The position numbers were made by a program, and so were the translations under genes. This document shows, piece after piece, positions 1-6,048 of a stretch of DNA of 8,929 bases. The notes below the pieces were generated by a model. The model made no database searches, had not been told where the DNA came from, and saw only the letters and a program-made list of their open reading frames with translations. Source of the stretch: Fidelibacterota bacterium (GTDB lineage Bacteria; Fidelibacterota; UBA2242; JAFGTP01); the NCBI GenBank assembly GCA_021734005.1, contig JAIPJV010000065.1, forward strand, positions 1-8,929, written 5' to 3'. The stretch's first letter is position 1. Every line of letters starts with the position of its first letter.

Positions 1-1141
1 AAAATCCCAGACCTAAGAAAATTGACCAGACCGGAATTACCGGTGGCATATTTAAAAAAGCACTGACAACAGCACCAATAGCTGCACCAGCCAAAACTCC
101 CAAAACTCCACCTGCCATGCAAACTATAATTGCTTCAGTTAAAAATTGGTTCATAATATCTTTTTTGCGGGCCCCGATCGCTTTTCTGACACCAATTTCA
201 CGAGTCCTCTCGGTCACAGATACCAGCATAATATTCATTATTCCGATGCCCCCTACAATCAAAGAAATACCACAGATAACAACAGCAGCTACAAACACAA
301 ACCCGGTCAAATCTTTGAGCGTATTCATTACTGAATCCTGGGTTGCAATTTCAAAATCGTTTTCCTCTCCCGGTGGAACTTTTCGAATCACCCGCAAGGC
401 GCTTATGGCTTCTTCCATAGCTTCTGGAATTAGTTCAGGAGAATGAGCTTTGATAGTTATGGCAATACTACGGTCGCTACCAAAAATTTTCTGAAAAGTC
501 GTCGATGGAATGGCCACAAGATTATCCTGGCTCTGCCCAAAAACCTGGCCTTTTTCATCAAGGACTCCCACAACTTTAAATTTTTTCCCCATGGCTTTAA
601 CTTCTTTGCCAACGGGATCTATGTAGGAAAATAATTCCTCAACAATATCCATGCCCATCACCATAACATTTCTTTTATGTTCCAGATCATAATCTGTAAA
701 AAAACGTCCACTTTTCATATGGCGATTCTCAACTTTTAACCAATTCCGATCAGCGCACCAGGTTCGAACTGTAGGCTTAGTTGTTTTATCCCGGTATCTT
801 ATTCTACCGCTAAATTCCGCTTCCACTGGAATCACTTCATCAATGGCCGAAAAATCAAAACGCTGCAGTCTTTCCAGTTGCTCAAAAGTAATGTCATCGC
901 GATTGTGATATTTTTCATCCAGTTTTCCCATCTGAACAGCCGGATATTTTTGCACTGTAAACGATGACCCGCCCAAAACAGCAAGCGTATTCCTCATATG
1001 CTGATCCAGGGCGCCAATGATTGACATCATGCCAATTACAGCCATAACGCCAATAATAATTCCCAGTGTAGTCAAAAAAGACCGCATTTTATGGCCTTTA
1101 ATTGTATTGATTGCCAGTCTAAAACCTTCAGAAAAATTCAT
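1..1141 (-). CDS. Second MacB/FtsX-type ABC transporter permease (3' end outside window)
   Basis: The open frame begins at ATG 1141 and runs through the window edge, giving 380 visible residues without a stop. By comparison with the upstream permease only about 30 residues are missing (the end of TM4 and the LDPIE-like tail). The N-terminus MNFSEGFRLAINTIKGHKMR leads into TM1 (TTLGIIIGVMAVIGMMSI). The periplasmic domain spans about 46-278 and contains QKYPAVQMG (64-72). TM2 ends in VGGIGIMNIMLVSVTERTREIG (296-317). TM3 (about 333-360) and the start of TM4 (VWSIFLGLGF) follow. It clearly differs from the first permease outside the conserved blocks, so a heterodimeric transporter is likely. It follows the first permease after 33 nt with only a weak ribosome site (AGAGAAG, about 3 nt from ATG). 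Part of the conserved core is nearly identical at DNA level in both genes. Confidence 0.93.
   Translation of the reverse strand, partial: MNFSEGFRLAINTIKGHKMRSFLTTLGIIIGVMAVIGMMSIIGALDQHMRNTLAVLGGSSFTVQKYPAVQMGKLDEKYHNRDDITFEQLERLQRFDFSAIDEVIPVEAEFSGRIRYRDKTTKPTVRTWCADRNWLKVENRHMKSGRFFTDYDLEHKRNVMVMGMDIVEELFSYIDPVGKEVKAMGKKFKVVGVLDEKGQVFGQSQDNLVAIPSTTFQKIFGSDRSIAITIKAHSPELIPEAMEEAISALRVIRKVPPGEENDFEIATQDSVMNTLKDLTGFVFVAAVVICGISLIVGGIGIMNIMLVSVTERTREIGVRKAIGARKKDIMNQFLTEAIIVCMAGGVLGVLAGAAIGAVVSAFLNMPPVIPVWSIFLGLGF
213..249 (-). repeat. Near-identical segment shared by the two permease genes, copy A
   Basis: This segment matches 1473-1509 at 33 of 37 positions, in the same orientation and reading frame, at an offset of 1260 nt. 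It encodes the IGIMNIMLVSVT core. It is best explained by paralogy of the two permeases under strong constraint, possibly with gene conversion, rather than by a mobile repeat. Confidence 0.6.
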
Positions 1142-1174
1142 ATACTTCTCTATTTTCGCAAATTTTGTGAAAAA

Positions 1175-2407
1175 TTATTCATAATGCAAACTTTCAATGG
1201 GATCCAGTTTGGCAGCCTGATGGGCAGGATAGAGTCCAAAGAAAATTCCCACAAACCAGGAGAAGCCCAGCCCCATGAATATTGACCAGAGCGGAATAGA
1301 AGCAGGAAATGGGGTTACTGCCTGAATTCCAATAGCAACAAAATAACTCAATAAAAGAGCGATCATACCACCCAGACTGCATATTATTATTGATTCAACC
1401 AAAAATTGAAAGGATATAATTCGATTGGTTGCACCGATAGATTTTCTAATCCCGATCTCTTTTTGCCGCTCAGTCACAGAAACCAGCATAATATTCATAA
1501 TACCGATCCCTCCAACCAGAAGAGCCAGCGTACCGATTCCAATAGCTGCTGTGTACAGCCCGCTGGTCAAACTATCATACTGCTGCTGAATAGTTTCCTG
1601 CTGATTAATACTGAAATTGTCTTCAACACCCGGCTTCAATCCCCGGGCAAAACGCATTAAATAGCGCAATTTCTCTTTTACCGGTTTGAGATTGGCGGCG
1701 TCCATAACTTTGGCTTCAATGCTTATACTCCGGTGATAACCAAAATTTTTGAAAAATGAACCCACTGGAATATAGGCATTAATATCAAAATTGTTACCGA
1801 GAAACTTACCCTTTTTTTCCATTACCCCAATCACATAAAAAGAATTGCCATCAATTCGAATTCTTATTCCGATCGGGTCTTTATTCTCAAAAAGTTTTTC
1901 TTTGATTGCATAGCCGATCACGACTCTGTTTTTGCGGCGGTCAATTTCAAGATTGGTAAAAAAGCGTCCTTCATCAATAACCATATTACTGACAATTTCC
2001 GACTCTTTGGTCACTCCATTTATAGGCACATCGGTGAGACTATTCCCATCAAATTTGACTTCCCGATGACTGGAAACTGAAGGAGCAATCACAACTTGTT
2101 CAGAATTAGTGTGATCCCGTAAATATTCATAATTATTCATTGTCAGATCGGGGCGGTTGCGATACTTGTACCATTCTCCATGAGTCATCCAGGGATATTT
2201 TTGAATATAAAGGGTGTTGCTGCCCAGAAAGGAAAGTTTATCTTTGAAGCCCTTATTCAAACCGGAGATGATCGAAGCAACGGAAACAACTGTCAGAACC
2301 CCGATAATAATTCCCAGAGTGGTTAACACAGAACGCATCTTGTGCTGCTTAAGCGCTTTGACAGCAATCATAATGTTTTCTTTGAGTTTAATCAGCCAGG
2401 CTAGCAC
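1175..2407 (-). CDS. MacB/FtsX-type ABC transporter permease (first of two)
   Basis: This 410-residue inner-membrane permease has MacB topology. A short amphipathic N-terminus (IKLKENIMIAVKALKQHKMRS) leads to TM1 (about 28-50, TTLGIIIGVLTVVSV). A large periplasmic domain follows (about 51-282). TM2 (about 283-310) ends in the signature GGIGIMNIMLVSVTERQKEIG, then come TM3 (about 335-360) and TM4 (about 372-394), and the terminus LDPIESLHYE is typical of complete family members. The start is GTG at 2407, with AAAGGAG 10 nt upstream; a later ATG (2371) would remove the conserved amphipathic helix, so I prefer GTG. It begins 2 nt after the ATPase stop. Like the second permease it has the sequence QKYP early in the periplasmic domain, which points to an old duplication. 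It probably dimerises with that second permease around two ATPase subunits. Confidence 0.94.
   Translation of the reverse strand: MLAWLIKLKENIMIAVKALKQHKMRSVLTTLGIIIGVLTVVSVASIISGLNKGFKDKLSFLGSNTLYIQKYPWMTHGEWYKYRNRPDLTMNNYEYLRDHTNSEQVVIAPSVSSHREVKFDGNSLTDVPINGVTKESEIVSNMVIDEGRFFTNLEIDRRKNRVVIGYAIKEKLFENKDPIGIRIRIDGNSFYVIGVMEKKGKFLGNNFDINAYIPVGSFFKNFGYHRSISIEAKVMDAANLKPVKEKLRYLMRFARGLKPGVEDNFSINQQETIQQQYDSLTSGLYTAAIGIGTLALLVGGIGIMNIMLVSVTERQKEIGIRKSIGATNRIISFQFLVESIIICSLGGMIALLLSYFVAIGIQAVTPFPASIPLWSIFMGLGFSWFVGIFFGLYPAHQAAKLDPIESLHYE
1473..1509 (-). repeat. Near-identical segment shared by the two permease genes, copy B
   Basis: This is the partner of the segment at 213-249, located in the first permease and covering the same IGIMNIMLVSVT-coding core, with four mismatches over 37 positions. 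Confidence 0.6.
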
Positions 2408-2409
2408 TG

Positions 2410-3099
2410 CTATTCTACTCCTTTATCCTGAGCGATTTGACCATCAAGGATATGGATTGTTCTTTTAGCATGAGCAGCAATATGCTCTTCATGAGTAACC
2501 ATCAGGATTGTATTACCATTATTATGAAGTTCATCAAACAATTTCATAATATCAGCACCGGTTTCCGAATCAAGATTACCGGTCGGCTCATCAGCCAGGA
2601 GCAATGAGGGATCGTTGACCAGTGCTCTTGCAATCGCTACTCGCTGGCGCTGACCACCTGAGAGTTCGTTGGGATTATGATCTTTGCGATGACTGAGTTT
2701 GACTCTATCCAGAGCTTCTTCAGCCCGCTTTTTCCGTTCCTGGGAAGACAAGCCACTATATATTAGGGGTAATTCAACATTATGCAGAGCACTTGCTCGG
2801 GGCAGAAGATTAAAAGTCTGGAATACAAAACCAATCTTCTTATTTCTAATTCTGGCCAGAGTATTGTCATCCATGGTGTGAACTTCTGCACCTTCCAGAA
2901 GGTAGCTGCCTTCACTTGGCGTATCCAGGCAACCAATAATGTTCATTAAGGTTGATTTACCTGAGCCTGACGGCCCCATTATGGATACATATTCATTATG
3001 ATTGATCTGGAGATCAACATTTCGAAGAGCGTGAACAGGCACTTTGTCGGTGTCGTAAACCTTACTTATTTGTCTCAGATCAATAAGAATGTCTTTCAT
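2410..3099 (-). CDS. ABC transporter ATPase, MacB/LolD class
   Basis: This 229-residue cytoplasmic ATPase drives the exporter. All catalytic motifs are intact: Walker A GPSGSGKST (42-50), Q-loop Q94 in FVFQTFNLLP, signature LSGGQRQRVAIARAL (146-160), Walker B LLLADEP with catalytic E171, D-loop GNLD, and H-loop H203 in VTHEEH. The FQTFNLLP and ADEPTGNLDS wording is characteristic of the MacB/LolD/FtsE-like class that pairs with FtsX-type permeases. The length is that of a stand-alone subunit, so ATPase and permease are separate chains here, unlike enterobacterial MacB. The ATG at 3099 follows the preceding stop with no gap. Its Shine-Dalgarno is made from the last two codons of the upstream gene. 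The permease gene starts 2 nt after its TAG stop. The transported substrate cannot be deduced from the ATPase. Confidence 0.96.
   Translation of the reverse strand: MKDILIDLRQISKVYDTDKVPVHALRNVDLQINHNEYVSIMGPSGSGKSTLMNIIGCLDTPSEGSYLLEGAEVHTMDDNTLARIRNKKIGFVFQTFNLLPRASALHNVELPLIYSGLSSQERKKRAEEALDRVKLSHRKDHNPNELSGGQRQRVAIARALVNDPSLLLADEPTGNLDSETGADIMKLFDELHNNGNTILMVTHEEHIAAHAKRTIHILDGQIAQDKGVE
2418..2424 (-). promoter_or_regulatory. Ribosome binding site supporting the GTG start of the first permease
   Basis: AAAGGAG lies within the last codons of the ATPase gene, 10 nt before GTG 2407. The spacing is slightly long, but no better site precedes the alternative ATG at 2371, and the GTG start keeps the conserved N-terminal helix. 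Confidence 0.6.
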
Positions 3100-3813
3100 T
3101 TAACCTCCAAAAAAGAAATTGACTTTATACACTAGATTGGACAAATCAATAGAAGGAGCATTGATCAATGATTTATCATTAACCTGCCAATTGTCCTCTT
3201 CCATATATGTATAAAAATAGCCCAGATTTGCGCCTATTGCAAACCAATCCAGAACATTATAGCGAATTCCAACATTTGGTGAGACCATTACGAAAGAATT
3301 GCTCAGGTGACTGGTAGAAAGGTCAGGCATATCTTCTTTAGCTGGATCATAACCCTCCCAAACACTTTCCCAGGATGGAATATCAGACCATCTTGTTAAT
3401 TTTGCTTTTATTTCGCCACCGCCAATTGTACATCCGACATACAGTTCTGTAGCTCGAAGAGGATGAAAAGCTTTTTCTACGGCAAAGCCACCAGCGCTGA
3501 GTTCCATGTCAAATTCTCTGGCGATTCCGTCAATTTTATTGTTAACATTCAAATTGCCACCGTAGCCATATCCGCCAATTCGAAAGTTGCGGCCTACATA
3601 GCCCCAGCCGCCGCCACCGACTAGATAGATATGATCCGGCAGGCCAGGAAGATTTATTTGGGCTAATTGTTGATCGATCTCATCCAGTTCTATTGGCAAA
3701 TAGCCAATTTCCATCCCGCCAGCACCGCCACGAAAACTGGATTGATCGGCCGGCATTATTGAAATCAATAAAGTAACTGCTAATAATACTATAATCATAT
3801 TTTTAAACTGCAT
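3100..3813 (-). CDS. Exported protein of unknown family, predicted beta-barrel (paralogue 2)
   Basis: This unrecognised 237-residue protein is homologous to the C-terminal domain of the gene just upstream. Shared blocks in the same order include NFRIGGYGYGG (76-86), AGGFAVEKAFHP (107-118), ELYVGCTIGGG (123-133), NVGIRYNVLDWFAIGANLGYFY (180-201) and a final strand LSNLVYKVNFFFGG. A hydrophobic N-terminus (about 5-20) is probably a signal peptide, with cleavage plausible after MPA at residue 22, although the site is not a canonical AxA. It lacks the long charged linker of its paralogue. Glycine clusters (GGGGWGYVG, 66-74) precede the first shared block. The ATG is preceded by AGGAG at 6 nt, and the gene sits 12 nt after its paralogue. 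Its stop codon directly abuts the ATPase ATG. Outer-membrane location is inferred from the strand pattern; function is unknown. Confidence 0.7.
   Translation of the reverse strand: MQFKNMIIVLLAVTLLISIMPADQSSFRGGAGGMEIGYLPIELDEIDQQLAQINLPGLPDHIYLVGGGGWGYVGRNFRIGGYGYGGNLNVNNKIDGIAREFDMELSAGGFAVEKAFHPLRATELYVGCTIGGGEIKAKLTRWSDIPSWESVWEGYDPAKEDMPDLSTSHLSNSFVMVSPNVGIRYNVLDWFAIGANLGYFYTYMEEDNWQVNDKSLINAPSIDLSNLVYKVNFFFGG
3103..3108 (-). promoter_or_regulatory. Ribosome binding site embedded in the final Gly-Gly codons of barrel paralogue 2
   Basis: The last two sense codons GGA GGT form a near-perfect Shine-Dalgarno, followed by TAA and at once the ATPase ATG (3099). The GGAGG core is only 4 nt from the ATG, a little tight. 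Coupling of ATPase translation to termination of the upstream gene is likely. Confidence 0.75.
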
Positions 3814-3825
3814 ATTTATCTCCTA

Positions 3826-4815
3826 TTATCCACCAATATAAAGATTGAGGCCCCAGATAACATTGGAGAAGTCCATGTCTGGAACATCAACAAGTTTTTC
3901 GCCATTAATTTCCCAGCGGTCGGGTTTTCCATAATAATAGCCAACCTTAGCGCCAACACCAAGCCAGTGCCAGAAATTATATCGAACACCTATAGAGGGC
4001 GTAGCTGAAAAATACTGGCTTTTGAGTTTTACCCGGAAATCATCACTTATACTTTCCTGATCCCAGATGTCTTTCCAGCCTGGACTTGCTGTATTTTGCG
4101 TAATGTTTATTCTTGCTGTAGAACGGCCTAGAGTAGTTCCAAAATATATTTCAGAATTGTTAAAAGGATGAAAAACTTTTTCAACCAGAAAACCACCGGT
4201 CCGTAATTTGAACTCAACTTCCCTACCTACATTGGCTCCATCTATTTCAACTTTTCCATTGGTTACCAGACGACCACGACCTCCATAGCCCCCTATTCTG
4301 ATATTCTTGGGCAGGAAGACCCAGCCGCCAAATCCGCGCATAGGAATAGTTTTATCAAGCTGTTCATCGATGCCAATAGCATTAATTTTACCATTTATTA
4401 CATCGATATCCATGCTGTTGAAACCATAATCATTGAGTGCGTCAAAATCAGTGGGGATGAATTCCCAGTGCCAGCCAAGGGCAGCACCATTAAAGAAACC
4501 GTGTTTGCCTCTCTTTTTCCGTTTGTCCTCATGTTCGTATTTATGTTCATCATATTCCAATTCTTCTCCCTGTTCGTCGGAGAAAAATTCTTTGACTCTT
4601 GGCTTAATAGTTTCCCAGGTTTCAAGCCAGTCATCACCTTTTCTTTCCACCTGATAATCATCTTCAGTCTTGAGAGTATCTTTCTTCTCAGGAACTGGTT
4701 TCACTTGTTCCTCAACTGTATCTTGAGCAACGCTATTGAAGCCGGCTATAGCCGGTTGGCTAACTAATAACAAGCCTATGGCAAGTCCCAGAGTTAAAAA
4801 TATTTTACTTCTCAT
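3826..4815 (-). CDS. Exported protein of unknown family, predicted beta-barrel, with charged N-terminal linker (paralogue 1)
   Basis: I do not recognise a named family. The 329-residue protein has a clear signal peptide (cleavage likely after PAIA, residue 24). A very polar linker (about 28-106) is acidic first and then His/Lys/Arg-rich. The C-terminal domain of about 220 residues has alternating aromatic/glycine strands typical of an outer-membrane barrel: NIRIGGYGGRG (171-181), GGFLVEKVFHPF (207-218), SEIYFGTTLG, SIGVRYNFWHWLGVGAKVGYYYG (274-296) and FSNVIWGLNLYIGG at the end. The same blocks occur in order in the next gene, so the two are paralogues. The start was set at ATG 4815 because AAGGGAG lies 6 nt upstream; an in-frame TTG at 4842 has no such site and would deepen the overlap with the adaptor gene. 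The position inside the exporter operon suggests an accessory or cargo-related envelope role, which is inference only. Confidence 0.7.
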   Translation of the reverse strand: MRSKIFLTLGLAIGLLLVSQPAIAGFNSVAQDTVEEQVKPVPEKKDTLKTEDDYQVERKGDDWLETWETIKPRVKEFFSDEQGEELEYDEHKYEHEDKRKKRGKHGFFNGAALGWHWEFIPTDFDALNDYGFNSMDIDVINGKINAIGIDEQLDKTIPMRGFGGWVFLPKNIRIGGYGGRGRLVTNGKVEIDGANVGREVEFKLRTGGFLVEKVFHPFNNSEIYFGTTLGRSTARINITQNTASPGWKDIWDQESISDDFRVKLKSQYFSATPSIGVRYNFWHWLGVGAKVGYYYGKPDRWEINGEKLVDVPDMDFSNVIWGLNLYIGG

Positions 4816-6034
4816 TGGATTCTCCCTTCGCTTTATTTTCAATTTTCAATAATGATCCTTCTTCCAATTTTTTGCTGATCGCATCATAAGGCGAAACAAC
4901 AATTTCTTCGCCCTGATTTAGTCCTTTTAATATTTCAAAATGGGTGTCACTGCTGATGCCAATCTCCACCGGTCTGACTTTGGCTTTATATTTTGTGCCC
5001 GGTTTAAATAGGCTTCCCCCCTGTTCTTCATTCATTTCTTCTGCTATAAAGACTACCTCTTTTTCCTTTTTCTTCTCTTTTTTGGTAGTATCCGGTGAAA
5101 CGTCCCGAATGGTCAGAGCCTGAATCGGGATGGCCGGTACATTTTCCCGCACAGCAGTAACAATATCAACAGTAGCCGACATACCCGGCCGAAAGCGTTT
5201 ATCCACATCCAGAACCTGAACAGTTACTTCAAAGTTGGTGATCTGTTCCTGGGTTCCCTGATTTTGTATCGTAGCACTGTGAGCAATCTCTTTGACCAAT
5301 CCCTGATACTCTTTTTCAGGTAAAGCATCGAGTTCAATTTTGCAGGAATCGCCTACATTTACATCAATAATATCAGTTTCGTCAACTTCAATAACAACTT
5401 CCATACTGGACATATCTGAGATTATCAGAATAACATCCTGAGTAAATTGCGAGCCCAGCGCCATTTCTCCAGCTTCCTTGCGCAGATCGGTGATAATTCC
5501 CGTAATCGGAGCTTCCAGACTGGTTTTATCAAGAGCGTCTTCAGCCTGTTCCACTGATGCCCGGGCCTGTTTAAGCTGACTGCGGGCAGCTTCTGCTCGG
5601 GACTGTACTTCTTCCAGTTCAGCCTTGGATATATGGCCTTTTTCAAAAAGATCCTCTTTTCTTTCCAGTTCATTGAGAACAGTTTTAAGATTGGCTTTTT
5701 GAGATTTCAAGTTAGCCTGAGCACTCTGATAGGAAGCTTCATATTGACGGCTGTCCAGATTGACCAACTTTTGGCCCTTCTTCACTTTTTGCCCTTCCCG
5801 AACAAATAGATCCAGGATCTTAGCGCTTACTTTTGCACTTACTTTGACCTGCTGAGCAGGATAAAGAGTTCCGGAAGCTGTGATAGTCTGGACCACCTTT
5901 TGATTGGTGACCGTCTCAGTTTCGACATTATAAACAGGCTGATCGGATTTGTTAATATTGGCAATTATTAGAACTCCCAGAACAATTACAACAATTCCTA
6001 AAATTATCAATTTATTTCTGTTTTTTTTCTTCAT
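4805..6034 (-). CDS. MacA/HlyD-type periplasmic adaptor subunit
   Basis: This membrane-fusion protein links the ABC permeases to the TolC channel across the periplasm. In its 409 residues, a single N-terminal anchor (about 8-27) with a positive cytoplasmic start is followed by half of a biotinyl-lipoyl domain (about 58-95). A long coiled-coil hairpin comes next (about 96-170), then the second lipoyl half (SLEAPITGIITDL), a beta-barrel domain (about 205-290, ending FRPGMSATVDIVT) and a membrane-proximal domain. The hairpin tip carries R125-x3-L129-x6-S136, the R-L-S motif used by AcrA/MacA-type adaptors to contact TolC. The membrane-proximal domain holds a Lys/Glu-rich insertion (about 315-328). 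The protein is a MacA-like anchored form, not a lipoprotein. Its ATG is preceded by GGAG at 5 nt. Its last codons overlap the start of the next gene by 11 bp. Confidence 0.95.
   Translation of the reverse strand: MKKKNRNKLIILGIVVIVLGVLIIANINKSDQPVYNVETETVTNQKVVQTITASGTLYPAQQVKVSAKVSAKILDLFVREGQKVKKGQKLVNLDSRQYEASYQSAQANLKSQKANLKTVLNELERKEDLFEKGHISKAELEEVQSRAEAARSQLKQARASVEQAEDALDKTSLEAPITGIITDLRKEAGEMALGSQFTQDVILIISDMSSMEVVIEVDETDIIDVNVGDSCKIELDALPEKEYQGLVKEIAHSATIQNQGTQEQITNFEVTVQVLDVDKRFRPGMSATVDIVTAVRENVPAIPIQALTIRDVSPDTTKKEKKKEKEVVFIAEEMNEEQGGSLFKPGTKYKAKVRPVEIGISSDTHFEILKGLNQGEEIVVSPYDAISKKLEEGSLLKIENKAKGESNEK
4822..4828 (-). promoter_or_regulatory. Start-deciding ribosome binding site for barrel paralogue 1
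   Basis: AAGGGAG on the minus strand sits 6 nt before ATG 4815 and lies inside the last codons of the adaptor gene. It favours ATG 4815 over the in-frame TTG at 4842. The 11-bp overlap with the adaptor stop (TAA, 4807-4805) suggests translational coupling of the two genes. Confidence 0.8.
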
Positions 6035-6048
6035 TCTTACTCCAATTA

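Noticed and set aside
117..446. Plus-strand open frame of 109 codons opposite the second permease.
   Set aside because: It is antisense to a well-supported gene with clear homology, and its product shows no recognisable domain or ribosome site. The other plus-strand open frames (for example near 1406, 2214, 4433, 4468 and 8107) are rejected for the same reason.
1142..1174. Terminator or second promoter in the 33-nt gap between the two permeases.
   Set aside because: No hairpin followed by a T-run and no recognisable promoter boxes; the gap is merely AT-rich.
2405..2424. Possible frameshift splitting a fused MacB into ATPase and permease.
   Set aside because: The ATPase ends with its own TAG after a normal subunit length, and the permease has its own ribosome site and a proper N-terminal helix. 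Separate subunits are a common arrangement.
2410..3099. Assignment of the locus as LolCDE lipoprotein release.
   Set aside because: The ATPase class fits, but the adjacent TolC and R-L-S adaptor point to export across the outer membrane, and no LolA/LolB-like gene is visible.
4816..4842. Upstream TTG start for barrel paralogue 1, adding nine residues.
   Set aside because: ATG 4815 has a strong ribosome site at 6 nt and gives a normal signal peptide start; the TTG extension has no site and deepens the overlap with the adaptor.
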